DNA from: DASUBN01 sp036000105
Lineage (GTDB): Bacteria; Pseudomonadota; Gammaproteobacteria; Natronospirales; REEB76
Reading direction: 5' to 3'
DNA length: 64,000 nucleotides
Assembly (NCBI GenBank): GCA_036000105.1
Contig: DASYGE010000004.1
Span: 62,001-126,000 of the forward strand
In this document: one piece after another, positions 28,527 through 37,878 of the stretch
How positions within the stretch are numbered: position 1 is the first letter of the stretch
How the letters are laid out: each line of letters starts with the position of its first letter
Notes under the pieces: model-generated
Told to the model about the DNA's origin: nothing
Database searches by the model: none
Seen by the model: only the letters and a program-made list of their open reading frames with translations
Program-made: the position numbers and the translations under genes

Positions 28527-29363
28527 GTGCTCGGTTTCTATCTCATCTTGCTCGCCATCCTGCAGGGCGTCACCGAACTCTTCCCCATCAGCAGCTTGGG
28601 CCATAGCGTCCTGATACCAGCGCTGTTCCATTGGCCCATCGACCGGGACGCCGCCTGGTTCCTGCCTTATATAGTGGTGCTGCACCTCGGCACCGCGGCC
28701 GCCCTCTTCATCTATTTCTGGCGCGACTGGCGCGCCCTCCTCGGGGGCCTATGGGCGGCTAGGGGCGGCACGGGCAACCCGGAAGCACGGCTCTTCTGGC
28801 TTCTGGTGTGCGGTACCGTACCAGCCGCCGTGTTGGGGCTGGTACTGGAACACAAGGTGCGGGAACTGTTCGGCGGCTTCACCGTGGCAGCAGTGTTCCT
28901 GATGCTGAATGGTGTAGTGCTGATCGTCGGCGATAGGTTCAAGCAGCGGAATACGGTCCAGACGCTGGAATCCATGGGCTGGAGCAAGGCTTTCTTCATC
29001 GGCTGCGCCCAGGCCCTCGCGCTCATACCGGGCATGTCGCGCTCCGGTGTCACGCTGGTGGCGGGGCTCATGGGTGGCTTGGATTATGCCGCCTCTGCGC
29101 GCTTCTCCTTCCTCCTGGCCACGCCTATCATCGGTGCCGCTGGTGTATTGGAGCTGCCCAAGCTCTTGCATCAGCACGCGACACTGCCGCCGGGCTTGCT
29201 GGCGACCATCATGCTGGGCGGTGTGTTGGCGGGGATCTTCGCCTGGCTGAGTGCCTGGTTCTTGATGCGGTATTTCAAGGCCCGCGAACTCGCAGCCCTT
29301 AAACCTTTTGGTATTTACTGCTTAGTGGCTGGTGTCGTGGCCATGTGCATGGCGATTCTTTGA
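28527..29363 (+). CDS. uppP: undecaprenyl-diphosphatase UppP (BacA)
   Basis: A 278-residue polytopic membrane protein with the two BacA motifs: GVTELFPISSLGHSVLIP (about residues 13-30) and IPGMSRSGVTLVAGL (about 168-182). It dephosphorylates undecaprenyl diphosphate to recycle the carrier for peptidoglycan and other envelope polymers. It starts with GTG, preceded by AGGAGG at six bases. In the first motif SSLGH replaces the more usual SSTGH. It converges on the asparaginase-domain gene with 3 bases between stops. Confidence 0.94.
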   Translation: MLGFYLILLAILQGVTELFPISSLGHSVLIPALFHWPIDRDAAWFLPYIVVLHLGTAAALFIYFWRDWRALLGGLWAARGGTGNPEARLFWLLVCGTVPAAVLGLVLEHKVRELFGGFTVAAVFLMLNGVVLIVGDRFKQRNTVQTLESMGWSKAFFIGCAQALALIPGMSRSGVTLVAGLMGGLDYAASARFSFLLATPIIGAAGVLELPKLLHQHATLPPGLLATIMLGGVLAGIFAWLSAWFLMRYFKARELAALKPFGIYCLVAGVVAMCMAIL

Positions 29364-29366
29364 CGC

Positions 29367-29852
29367 TTAAATCTCTTCGAAGCGGTTCTTGTCGCGGTTC
29401 TTGCGCACCCGCTTCGCATCGAACACCCGCCCATTCATGAAGATGTAGATGCCCGGCGACAGGCTCTGCACCGCCGCCACCGCCCCGCCGATGTTGAAGA
29501 TCGCATCACTGCCGCGGAACTTGGCGGGGTTGAGCGCACCCGTCAGCACCACGGTCTTGCCGGCGATCCCCTGCAGCGTCGCAGCCGTATCGGTCATGGT
29601 GTCCGTACCATGGGTGATGAGCACCCGCGCCGCCGCATCCTTCTGCACTGCCTCGTGGATCAGCGCCCGGTCGGCGTCGCTCATGTCCAGGCTGTCCTTG
29701 CGCATCAGCGAGGTGATCTCGAAGGGGAACTGCACACCCATCTCCCGCAGGATGTCGCCGATCTGCGGCTCGCCCACTTCGTACTCGCTCTTGGCGTCGA
29801 AGTAGATCTTGTCGATGGTGCCGCCGGTGGTGAAGATGCGCAGCTTTTCCAT
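29367..29852 (-). CDS. short asparaginase (N-terminal domain only)
   Basis: A 161-residue protein equal to the N-terminal domain of bacterial asparaginases. FTTGGTIDKIYFDAKSEYEVG carries the first active-site Thr (TTGGTI) and ITHGTDTMTDTA the second Thr-Asp pair; TGALNPAKFRGSDA is the downstream loop. Full-length enzymes are about 320-340 residues with a second domain and act as intimate dimers. No frameshift remnant of that domain is visible downstream, since the convergent uppP stop is 3 bases away. Stand-alone asparaginase-domain proteins occur in many genomes, so this is probably a real short family; activity is unproven. Confidence 0.8.
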   Translation of the reverse strand: MEKLRIFTTGGTIDKIYFDAKSEYEVGEPQIGDILREMGVQFPFEITSLMRKDSLDMSDADRALIHEAVQKDAAARVLITHGTDTMTDTAATLQGIAGKTVVLTGALNPAKFRGSDAIFNIGGAVAAVQSLSPGIYIFMNGRVFDAKRVRKNRDKNRFEEI

Positions 29853-29875
29853 AGGTCACTCCGGTTCGCAGACGG

Positions 29876-32200
29876 TCAATTATTACCGAACGAGGGCGCG
29901 AGGGTGTTGCCGTTGACGGGTATGCCGAGGAACAGGAACCAGGTACGGTTGCCATCGTCGCCGATGCCCATGCCGAGGTAGAGGGGACCCAATACCGTAT
30001 CGGCCCCCAAGAACACGCTGGCGCCGTACTGCAGGCTGCCTGCGGTGATCCTTTGCCCGCTCTGCCAGACGTTACCCGCGTCCAGGCCTGCGCCGAAATA
30101 CATGCCTTTGCCGAGACCGGTAGGCAGCTCATAAGCATGATGGGTGTAGATAAGGTGCGCGTCGAAGACGTCGTCGCCACGCAACTGTCCCTGGCGTCTT
30201 CCCGCCAGCGACAGGAAGCCGCCTAGCGCGAACTGTTCGTAGGCCGGCAGTGTGGTGTGGAGATCGCTGCCGGCCTCTCCGAGGAACAGGAGCGAATCCG
30301 CATCGGCGCCGAACGCTTCGCCCACCGTCACGTCTACCTTGTCGTAACCGATGTCGCTACCCAACGAGCGGCGCGGGAAGAACCCGTTTATGAACACGTA
30401 GGAGCCGGAGCTCGGGAAACTGATGTTGTTGAAAGTGTCCAGGTGCAGGACGAAGCGCGGACCGCTCAGGGTGTTGCGATAGGTGGGCAGATCCGTCTCG
30501 GGGCCGATGCGCGGTGCCGAGACCACATGGCCGTACATCATCCCCAGGCGTGCCTCGCCCCGGTTGCCGAGTTGCAGCCCGAAATCCAGCCCGGCATGCG
30601 GGAATACGGTGCTGTATTCAGCGATGCGCTTCTCGCCGGAGAACACGTCGAAGGTCTGATCTAGGTATTCCGCCTGAGGGGCGACGAACGCACTGCCGGT
30701 GTAATTCAGCGGTTGATACAGCTCCGAATACAGATAGCTGGAATAGCCGAACTCGAACTCATTACGCCACTCCGCCCCCATCTGGTTTATCTCAGAGCGG
30801 TTGTAGCTGCCGAGCAACTCATAGATGCTGTCGCCTTCGAAATCGTCGGCGATATGCAGGCCCAGCTGCACATAGTTGGGCTGCCATGGCTTCTCTGTGA
30901 TGAGCAGTTTGATGCCGGTCTTGCCGTCCACCTCTTCAAGCACCGCATCGACGCGCTGGAAATACCCCAAGTCATACACGCGTCGCAGGCAGTCGTTGAT
31001 CATCGTGACGTTCCACTCGGACCCCAGTTTGAGACCGAAGCGGGCGCGGATCAATTCGGTAGGGATCCTTTGGTTGCCTTCCACATCCACGAAATCCACA
31101 TGCAACGGCGGCGGCAGCTGCCGGCGGTCTTTTTGTTGATAGCGGGCATAATCCTCGGGGGAAAGTTGCAGGCTCGTGAGCTTAGACAGGACGTCGTAAG
31201 ATTCCTGTTCGCCGAGCTTTATGGCTTCACCCATGCGGTTGAAATCGGTGGGGCCGATATCGCCCATATCCGGCTGGAGCAGGACATCATGGCTAGTGAG
31301 CTGCGCGACCGAGTCTGCGACGTTCTGGTTGCCGAATATCTTGAGCACCTGCAACGATACGCTGAACACATCCCCGAGGTCGCCACGCTGGGCCAGGGGT
31401 GTACCGATATTGACCGCTATGATGATGTCTGCGCCCATCTTGCGCGCCACATCTATGGGCAGGTTACGGGAGACTCCACCGTCCACCAGCAGGCGGTTAT
31501 CGATAGGCACCGGTGGGTAGATACCTGGCACCGCCATGCTGGCACGCATGGATTCCGCCAGGTCGCCATGGTCCATCACTACCATGTCGCCGGTCTCGAT
31601 GTCGGTGGCTACGGCGCGGAACGGGATCGGGAGCTTGTCAAAATCCTGGTCCGGCTGTAGCGCCAGGGATAGCACGTTCAGGATGCGCCCGGGATCGTTG
31701 CCGTTGACGATACCCTGGGGGAAGAAGAAGTGCCCGTCCTCATAACCGAGTTCGACCCGCAGCAGATATTTGAACTGGTCCTGTTTCGCCTGGAATGTGA
31801 GCCGATCACGCAGCGGATTGTCCGCCATGTCCGCCTGCACATCCGTGCGGTTCAATATCCGTTCCAGCGTCTGGGACGGCATGCCTGCGGCATACAGGCC
31901 GCCGATAGCCGCGCCTATGCTGGCACCGGCGATGCAATCCACCGGGATGCGCAGCTTCTCCAGCGCCTCCAGCACGCCCACATGGGCAGCACCGCGCGCG
32001 CCACCGCCGCTCAGCACGAGGCAGATCTTCGGCCTGTGCATCACACTTGGCGCCGCAGGCGCCGCCGCTGTGACAGCAGCCGGGATGGATGTGGCAGCAG
32101 GAGCAAGCGTATCCGCCGCCATGGCCCGTGCCATGGGCGCAAGGTAGAAGGCCGCGGCCAGCAGCGCGGCGTACACGCGCAGGGTATTTGGCTGCATCAT
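29876..32200 (-). CDS. patatin-like phospholipase with POTRA and Omp85 barrel (PlpD-like, type Vd secretion)
   Basis: A 774-residue protein. The paired ATG at 32200 gives a signal peptide (about 1-29); upstream in-frame codons encode a Cys/Arg-rich stretch unlike a coding region. The patatin domain has the oxyanion loop SGGGARGAAH (about residue 64), nucleophile GASIG (Ser 94) and DGGVSRNLP (Asp 240). A single POTRA-like unit follows (VDFVDVEGNQRIPTELIRAR), then a beta-barrel of about 330 residues ending near SFGNN. This order matches P. aeruginosa PlpD, a phospholipase A1 moved to the surface by its own barrel. A possible virulence or interbacterial lipase; inference. Confidence 0.92.
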   Translation of the reverse strand: MMQPNTLRVYAALLAAAFYLAPMARAMAADTLAPAATSIPAAVTAAAPAAPSVMHRPKICLVLSGGGARGAAHVGVLEALEKLRIPVDCIAGASIGAAIGGLYAAGMPSQTLERILNRTDVQADMADNPLRDRLTFQAKQDQFKYLLRVELGYEDGHFFFPQGIVNGNDPGRILNVLSLALQPDQDFDKLPIPFRAVATDIETGDMVVMDHGDLAESMRASMAVPGIYPPVPIDNRLLVDGGVSRNLPIDVARKMGADIIIAVNIGTPLAQRGDLGDVFSVSLQVLKIFGNQNVADSVAQLTSHDVLLQPDMGDIGPTDFNRMGEAIKLGEQESYDVLSKLTSLQLSPEDYARYQQKDRRQLPPPLHVDFVDVEGNQRIPTELIRARFGLKLGSEWNVTMINDCLRRVYDLGYFQRVDAVLEEVDGKTGIKLLITEKPWQPNYVQLGLHIADDFEGDSIYELLGSYNRSEINQMGAEWRNEFEFGYSSYLYSELYQPLNYTGSAFVAPQAEYLDQTFDVFSGEKRIAEYSTVFPHAGLDFGLQLGNRGEARLGMMYGHVVSAPRIGPETDLPTYRNTLSGPRFVLHLDTFNNISFPSSGSYVFINGFFPRRSLGSDIGYDKVDVTVGEAFGADADSLLFLGEAGSDLHTTLPAYEQFALGGFLSLAGRRQGQLRGDDVFDAHLIYTHHAYELPTGLGKGMYFGAGLDAGNVWQSGQRITAGSLQYGASVFLGADTVLGPLYLGMGIGDDGNRTWFLFLGIPVNGNTLAPSFGNN

Positions 32201-32377
32201 GTTTCCAGCCTGCATGGAGGGGATGAAAGGCGTGCTTTTTATCCGGTACGCGCTGCTTTTAGACAGGTGCATTTTACCGGAACCCGGCGACGCAAAGTAG
32301 GCACATGGCCGACGCAGATTATGTACAGCATGGCCTGGGCTGCATCGCGCCGGCAGCACGCAGCGGGATGCAAAAGC

Positions 32378-32403
32378 ATAAGGCCGCCCTGCGGCGGCCT
32401 TAT
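32378..32403 (-). terminator. hairpin terminator after the DegV gene
   Basis: A perfect 11-bp stem ATAAGGCCGCC / GGCGGCCTTAT with a 4-base loop. On the minus strand it is followed by GCTTTTGC, a short U tract, and lies 23 bases after the degV stop. The rest of the 226-base gap to the patatin gene has no clear coding signal; it must hold the patatin promoter, which I could not pick out confidently. Confidence 0.7.
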
Positions 32404-32426
32404 GACATCTGCGGGCCTTGTGGCTA

Positions 32427-33368
32427 TTATTTCGCAGCGTAAGCCAGACTGAATGCACCAGGTCCGACGTGGATACCTGCCACCGTGCTCATGACGGAGA
32501 GCAGCGTCTCCACTTTGTTGGCATGGGCAATCTTCACGAACTCATCGTAGCCGGGGAAGCTCTTCACGTCTTCCGGATTGCCGGCATAGCTCATGCACAC
32601 CACCTTGGTGAGCAGGCCTTTCTCGATGGCTTCGCCGGCGATCTCGAACAGCCGCTTCACGGCGCCCGGGAAGCCGCGCACCGTCTCCGCCGCTTCGGTC
32701 TCACCGCGATAGACCTTCAGGATAGGCTTTATGTCCAGCATGGTGCCCATCTGGTACTTGAACCAGCCGACGCTCTTGTCGCCCTTCTGGTGGGCGCGGC
32801 TGCGTACATAGAAGAGGTCGTTGGGCACGAGATAGGCGTGTACGTCCTGGGAGAAGCTCTCCACATGCTGACGCAGACGATCGAATGCCAGATCCGCCTG
32901 GCCGCCCTGCAGGAGGCGCAACGCCTCGAACACGACGACACCCTGCCCGGTGAACAAAGTCTTGCTGTCCAGTACGCGCAGGGCGAACTGCTCTTCCATG
33001 CCCGCGGCCTTACGGCGTTCCTTGTAACCCGAGAGGATCATGAAGGAAGCCTTGGTGGCATTCTCGAAGACGGGACTACGGGTGCTGGAGACGGTGATCA
33101 CCAGCACGCGGTCGTATTTCAACACCAACTGGTCCAGGAACCAGTCCTTGATAGCCTTCACCGAAAGGGGGGCGGTGGTGATCTCCAGTTCCTTCTCCGC
33201 CACGTAACGGCGGTAGAACTCCATGGTCTGTTCCGGATCACGCACGTCCTTGAAGTTCATGGTGCCGAACTGCATGTTGATGGGCATGATCTCGAGACCA
33301 TGCTGCGCCAGGAAGGAGCGCGGCAGATCGCATGCAGCGTCGACGACGATACCGATTTTTTGAGGCAT
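32427..33368 (-). CDS. DegV family fatty-acid-binding protein
   Basis: A 313-residue protein. N-terminal IGIVVDAACDLPRSFLAQHG, TTAPLSVKAIKDWFLDQL, VLVITVSSTRSPVFENATKAS and the C-terminal VMSTVAGIHVGPGAFSLAYAAK match DegV proteins, which bind a fatty acyl chain. In Firmicutes the homologous FakB presents it to the kinase FakA. No FakA-like kinase gene is present here. The longer-than-minimal spacing between halves suggests the proteobacterial subgroup. Transcribed alone, with a strong hairpin after it. Confidence 0.85.
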   Translation of the reverse strand: MPQKIGIVVDAACDLPRSFLAQHGLEIMPINMQFGTMNFKDVRDPEQTMEFYRRYVAEKELEITTAPLSVKAIKDWFLDQLVLKYDRVLVITVSSTRSPVFENATKASFMILSGYKERRKAAGMEEQFALRVLDSKTLFTGQGVVVFEALRLLQGGQADLAFDRLRQHVESFSQDVHAYLVPNDLFYVRSRAHQKGDKSVGWFKYQMGTMLDIKPILKVYRGETEAAETVRGFPGAVKRLFEIAGEAIEKGLLTKVVCMSYAGNPEDVKSFPGYDEFVKIAHANKVETLLSVMSTVAGIHVGPGAFSLAYAAK

Positions 33369-33514
33369 TTATCCGCTCCCGATATTCTGGTCGCCCGCCC
33401 CTGTCTGTCGCAGGGTACCCGTCAGTCACGGGAACGGACGATTTAACTTAAACTCCATCCAAGATAGCACAGCCGAGGTCGGTTTTCCCACGGTTTCCGG
33501 GGGGTTCGGGGCCT

Positions 33515-34297
33515 TCACAGTCCCATGCGTTTGGCTTCATCCCAGTAGGAATCCATCTCTTCCAGGCTGACTTTCTCAGGTTGCAGGCCCCGCTCCCGTA
33601 GCCGAGCTTCCATGTGTCGGAACCGCCGCTCGAACTTGCGGTTGGTGCCGCGCAAGGCCTGCTCGGGATCCACCCCCAGCTTGCGCGCCATATTGGCGGC
33701 GGCGAACAGCACGTCCCCCAACTCGTCCTCCAGGCGTTCCCGCGTCGCACCGCTCTCTATCTCGTGCTCAAGCTCCGCGAGTTCCTCCCGCACCTTGGCG
33801 AACACCGGCGGAAGTTCGGTCCAGTCGAAACCCACCCGCGCCGCCCGTTTCTGGAGCTTCTCGGCGCGGGTCAGGCCCGGCAGGCCTGCCGCGACCCCGT
33901 CCAGGGCTCCGGCTTCTGAACGCCCGGCGCGCTCGCGAGCCTTGTGCGCTTCCCAATCCCGGGTCTGATGCTCAACATCCTTAACCTGGCCATCGCCGAA
34001 CACATGGGGATGGCGGGCCACAAGCTTATCGCCTATGTCGGACGCCACGTGCTCGAAGGCGAACAGACCCTGCTCCTCCGCCATGCGGGCGTGATACACC
34101 ACCTGCAGCAGCAGATCCCCCAATTCCTCGCGCAAGGCGGCGTGATCCTCGCGCTCGATGGCGTCGGCCACCTCGTAGGCCTCTTCCACGGTATAAGGGG
34201 CGATGCTCTTGAAAGTCTGTTGCTTGTCCCAGGGGCAGCCCCGCTCCGGGTCCCTTAGCTTCGCCATGATCCCGAGGAGACGCTGCATGCCGCTCAC
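33515..34297 (-). CDS. mazG: nucleoside triphosphate pyrophosphohydrolase MazG
   Basis: A 260-residue protein with two tandem MazG domains: LRDPERGCPWDKQQTFKSIA / EEAYEVADAIE / LREELGDLLLQVVYHA (about residues 11-75) and KVREELAELEHE / LEDELGDVLFAAANMARKL in the second half. The EExxE and ExxD metal motifs are intact. I take the GTG at 34297, overlapping the Nudix gene stop (GTGA), because it reproduces the length and register of the E. coli start; an ATG nine bases on is the alternative. It hydrolyses (d)NTPs to the monophosphates and may influence ppGpp levels. Confidence 0.93.
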   Translation of the reverse strand: MSGMQRLLGIMAKLRDPERGCPWDKQQTFKSIAPYTVEEAYEVADAIEREDHAALREELGDLLLQVVYHARMAEEQGLFAFEHVASDIGDKLVARHPHVFGDGQVKDVEHQTRDWEAHKARERAGRSEAGALDGVAAGLPGLTRAEKLQKRAARVGFDWTELPPVFAKVREELAELEHEIESGATRERLEDELGDVLFAAANMARKLGVDPEQALRGTNRKFERRFRHMEARLRERGLQPEKVSLEEMDSYWDEAKRMGL

Positions 34298-34926
34298 GTG
34301 TCTGCTCCCGTACCCAGCTTGTCCAAGAAATCCACCAGCATGGCGGCGGTAGCGCCCCAGATGCGGTGCTGGCCGTAGATGAAGAGGTAATAACTCACAC
34401 TGTGCCCGGCCCACTCCCGCTGTTCCACCCGGCGGTTCAGAGGGTCCATCAGGAAGCCGAGAGGCACTTCGAATACATCCGCCACTTCCAAGGGATCGAC
34501 GGCGAGAGTGAAGCCAGGCTGCACCAGACCTACCACCGGACTCACCGCATAGCCTGTGATGGTGAGGTAACCGTCCAGGAAACCCATCACCTCCACCTGG
34601 CTGCGTTTGAGGCCGATCTCCTCCTCCGTCTCCCTGAGGGCAGTCTCCACCGGGTCCTGGTCCTGGGCCTCCCGGCTGCCACCGGGGAAGCTCACCTGGC
34701 CCGCATGTTCCTGTAGCGCTTCGGTGCGTTGGGTGAGCAGTACCGTGGTCATGTCCGGGTGGACCACCAGGGGCAGGAGTACAGCGGCGGGTTTCCAGGG
34801 AGGCTGGGGCAGGAATCCGGAGGGCAAATCGCCCACCGCCTGGCGAGGGGAAAAGTCTTCAGGGGCGCGGCTACCCCCGAATGTCCGGCGGACTATTTGT
34901 GAAAAATTCTTTCCGCTTAAGTCCAT
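34294..34926 (-). CDS. CoA pyrophosphatase-type Nudix hydrolase
   Basis: A 210-residue protein. The extended UPF0035/CoA motif LLTQRTEALQEHAGQVSFPG leads directly into a Nudix box of the form G-x5-E-x7-REUxEExGU (GGSREAQDQDPVETALRET then EEEIGL). This pair marks the NudL/YeaB group, which cleaves coenzyme A and its derivatives to phosphopantetheine and 3',5'-ADP. C-terminal HSVSYYLFIYGQHRIWGATA fits. The gene overlaps mazG by four bases, so two housecleaning hydrolases are coupled. The upstream 38 bases are notably AT-rich and probably contain the promoter. Confidence 0.9.
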   Translation of the reverse strand: MDLSGKNFSQIVRRTFGGSRAPEDFSPRQAVGDLPSGFLPQPPWKPAAVLLPLVVHPDMTTVLLTQRTEALQEHAGQVSFPGGSREAQDQDPVETALRETEEEIGLKRSQVEVMGFLDGYLTITGYAVSPVVGLVQPGFTLAVDPLEVADVFEVPLGFLMDPLNRRVEQREWAGHSVSYYLFIYGQHRIWGATAAMLVDFLDKLGTGADT

Positions 34927-34964
34927 TTTATCAATAAGTTACAGATAGTCTTAAAAGTAAATTC

Positions 34965-36353
34965 TTATTCCTTTATCCCGCCCTTGGTGAGTTCTGCTGG
35001 ATCCAGGAGCTCCTTGAGGCGGGCTTCCGAGAGGTCGGTCATCTCCTTAGCCACCTCCAGGACGGGCCGATGTTCCTTGTAGGCTCGCTTGGCGATGGCC
35101 GCCCCTTTCTCGTAGCCGATGACTGCGTTTAGCGCCGTGACGAGGATGGGGTTCTTGCCCAAGGCCTCCTTGATGCGCGCATCCCCCACCACGAAGCCCT
35201 TGATAGCGCTGTCCGCCAGGGCGCGAGAGACGTTGGCCAGGAGTTCCACGCTCTGCAAGAGGTTATAGGCGATGACCGGCAGCATCACGTTCAGCTGGAA
35301 GTTACCCGACTGGCCGGCCACGGTGATGGTCACGTCATTGCCCATGACCTGGGCCGCCACCATGGTGGTGGCCTCCGGGATCACCGGGTTGACCTTGCCG
35401 GGCATGATGCTGGAACCGGGTTGCAGGGCTGGCAGGGCGATCTCGCCCAGGCCGGCCAGGGGCCCGCTGTTCATCCAACGCAGGTCATTGGCGATCTTCA
35501 TGAGGCTCACAGCCACGGTCTTGAGTTGGCCCGAGAGTTCCACCGCCGCATCCTGGGAACTCAGGGATTCGAAGTAGTTGTCGCTGGCCTTGAAGAGGAT
35601 ACCGGTGCGCCGGCCCAACTCGGCGGCGATACGCTTGCCGAACTCCGGGTGGGCGTTGATGCCCGTGCCCACAGCGGTGCCGCCCTGGGCGAGCGCGTTG
35701 AGCCGCGGCGCCACAGCTTCGATGCGCGCCATGCCATGGCGTATCTGGGTGGCCCAGCCAGACAGCTCCTGGCCCAGGGTCACGGGCATGGCATCCATGA
35801 GGTGGGTACGGCCGGTCTTCACGGCCTTGGCGGTCTCGCGGCTCTTGGCCTCGATAGTCTCAGCGAGGTGCTTCAAGGCCGGCAACAGCTTCTCTTTCAC
35901 TTCCAGGGCGGCGCTCACGTGGATGGCCGTGGGGATCACGTCGTTGCTGCTCTGGCCCATGTTCACATGGTCGTTGGGATGCACCGGCTCGCCGGCCTTG
36001 GTGGTGGACAGATGGGCGATGACCTCGTTGGCATTCATGTTAGTGCTGGTGCCGGAGCCGGTCTGGAACACGTCGATGGGGAAATGCCGGTCATGCCGGC
36101 CCTCCGCCACTTCCAGGGAGGCCGCTTCGATGGCCTGGCCGCGCTTCTTGTCCAACACCCCGAGAGCCTGGTTGACGGTGGCAGCCGATGCCTTGATGAG
36201 ACCGAGCGCCCGGATGAAGGCCCGGGGCATGGGCAAGCCGCTGATGGGGAAGTTCTGTACCGCCCGCTGGGTCTGGGCGCCCCACAGGGCATCAGCTGGG
36301 ACCTTGAGCTCACCCATGCTGTCGTGTTCTACCCGAAAGCCCTTGTCGCTCAT
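34965..36353 (-). CDS. fumC: fumarate hydratase class II
   Basis: A 462-residue enzyme. GAGGAG lies six bases before the second of two adjacent ATGs (36353). Active-site segments are GSGTSTNMNANEVIAH, HPNDHVNMGQSSNDVIPTA, GRTHLMDAMPVTLGQE and the superfamily signature GSSIMPGKVNPVIPEA. It interconverts fumarate and malate in the TCA cycle and, lacking iron, is the oxygen-stable class. A purB of the same superfamily is divergently placed across a 156-base gap. Confidence 0.96.
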   Translation of the reverse strand: MSDKGFRVEHDSMGELKVPADALWGAQTQRAVQNFPISGLPMPRAFIRALGLIKASAATVNQALGVLDKKRGQAIEAASLEVAEGRHDRHFPIDVFQTGSGTSTNMNANEVIAHLSTTKAGEPVHPNDHVNMGQSSNDVIPTAIHVSAALEVKEKLLPALKHLAETIEAKSRETAKAVKTGRTHLMDAMPVTLGQELSGWATQIRHGMARIEAVAPRLNALAQGGTAVGTGINAHPEFGKRIAAELGRRTGILFKASDNYFESLSSQDAAVELSGQLKTVAVSLMKIANDLRWMNSGPLAGLGEIALPALQPGSSIMPGKVNPVIPEATTMVAAQVMGNDVTITVAGQSGNFQLNVMLPVIAYNLLQSVELLANVSRALADSAIKGFVVGDARIKEALGKNPILVTALNAVIGYEKGAAIAKRAYKEHRPVLEVAKEMTDLSEARLKELLDPAELTKGGIKE

Positions 36354-36409
36354 CATCAACTCCTCAAGAATTCGCATAAGGAAAGCAGAATAACACCCTG
36401 ATTCAAAGG

Positions 36410-36415
36410 TATAAT
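36410..36415 (+). promoter_or_regulatory. divergent promoter region of fumC and purB
   Basis: TATAAT at 36410-36415 is a perfect -10 toward purB, but I see no good -35 and it would give a leader of about 90 bases. On the minus strand TATACC with TTGCCT 18 bases upstream would serve fumC. The 156-base gap is AT-rich relative to the genes and shows no stem-loop of note. Confidence 0.4.
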
Positions 36416-36509
36416 TCTCGCTAGAGAAGTGAGGCAAACGGCTGCTGCTTAAGGCGGCAAAACGTTTCAGTTATTATCCGCCATTCCTTTTGGGGATGCA
36501 CGAAAACCC

Positions 36510-37877
36510 ATGGAATCCTCCGCACTTACCGCTCTTTCCCCCCTGGACGGCCGTTACGCCGGCAAGACCGAAGCGCTGCGTCTCCTGTTCAGCGAATACG
36601 GCCTCATGCGACAACGGGTCCGGGTGGAACTCGCCTGGTTCGCCGCCCTCGCGGAAGAGCCCGGCGTGACCGAAGTCCCGCCGCTGCCGGACGATGCCAA
36701 GGCCTTCCTCGTGGAACTCACCGCCAAGTTCGATGTAGCGGCCGCGGAGCAGATCAAAGAGATCGAATCCACCACCAACCACGACATGAAGGCGGTGGAG
36801 TACTACCTCAAAGAGCGCATGGCGGGTCACCCGGCTTTGCGGCGCGTGAGCGAGTTCGTGCATTTCGCCTGCACCTCCGAGGACATCAACAACCTAGCTT
36901 ACGGGCTCATGTTGCACGAGGCGCGCGAGACCCTGCTCCTGCCCATCATGGAGCGCATGATCGAACGGCTGCGCGCCCTCGCCCACCGCTATGCGGATTT
37001 CCCCATGCTGTCCCGCACCCACGGTCAGCCGGCCACGCCCACCACCCTCGGCAAGGAACTGGCCAACTTGGTGTTCCGCATTCGTCGCCAGCGAGATCAA
37101 CTGAAGGCGGTCGAGATCCTGGGCAAGATGAACGGCGCGGTGGGCAACTACAACGCACATCTCGCTGCTTACCCGGACGTGGATTGGCAGGCCTTGAGCC
37201 GTCGCACGGTGGAATCACTCGGCCTTGCCTGGACGCCTTACACCATCCAGATCGAACCCCACGATTACATGGCGGAATACTTCGACGCCCTGGCGCGCTT
37301 CAACACCGTGCTGCTGGACGCCTGCCGCGACATCTGGGGCTACATCTCCATCGGTTACTTCAAGCAGAAACCGGTGGCGGGCGAAGTGGGCTCTTCCACC
37401 ATGCCCCATAAGGTGAATCCCATCGACTTCGAGAACGCCGAAGGCAACCTGGGGGTGGCAAACGCACTTCTCAGGCACTTCGCCGAGAAACTACCGCTGT
37501 CGCGCTGGCAGCGCGACCTCACCGACTCCACGGTGCTGCGCAACGTGGGTGTGGGCGTCGGCCACAGCGTGCTGGCCTGCGACGCCTTCCTCAAGGGTTT
37601 GAGCAAGCTCGAAGCGGATGCGGAGCGCATGCACGCGGACCTGGAAGCGAACTGGGAAGTGCTGGCGGAAGCGGTGCAGACCGTGATGCGTCGCTACGGC
37701 GTGGATGAACCCTACGAGAAGCTCAAGGCCCTCACCCGTGGTCGCCGGATGGATGGCGAAGCCATGCGCAAGTTCATCCGCGAGCTGGAGATACCTAACG
37801 ACGCGAAGTCACAGCTGCTGGCCCTGACGCCGCAGACCTATACAGGCCTGGCGGCCAAACTCGCCAAGGACATCTGA
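36510..37877 (+). CDS. purB: adenylosuccinate lyase
   Basis: A 455-residue enzyme of the long gammaproteobacterial PurB type. ALSPLDGRYAGKTEALR at the N-terminus, STTNHDMKAVEYYLKE, FVHFACTSEDINNLAYGLML, RTHGQPATPTTLGKEL and the signature GSSTMPHKVNPIDFENAEGN are all present. It catalyses two fumarate-releasing steps of purine synthesis. It opens a run of plus-strand genes down to hflD, echoing the E. coli purB-hflD-mnmA-nudJ neighbourhood. Confidence 0.97.
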   Translation: MESSALTALSPLDGRYAGKTEALRLLFSEYGLMRQRVRVELAWFAALAEEPGVTEVPPLPDDAKAFLVELTAKFDVAAAEQIKEIESTTNHDMKAVEYYLKERMAGHPALRRVSEFVHFACTSEDINNLAYGLMLHEARETLLLPIMERMIERLRALAHRYADFPMLSRTHGQPATPTTLGKELANLVFRIRRQRDQLKAVEILGKMNGAVGNYNAHLAAYPDVDWQALSRRTVESLGLAWTPYTIQIEPHDYMAEYFDALARFNTVLLDACRDIWGYISIGYFKQKPVAGEVGSSTMPHKVNPIDFENAEGNLGVANALLRHFAEKLPLSRWQRDLTDSTVLRNVGVGVGHSVLACDAFLKGLSKLEADAERMHADLEANWEVLAEAVQTVMRRYGVDEPYEKLKALTRGRRMDGEAMRKFIRELEIPNDAKSQLLALTPQTYTGLAAKLAKDI

Positions 37878-37878
37878 G

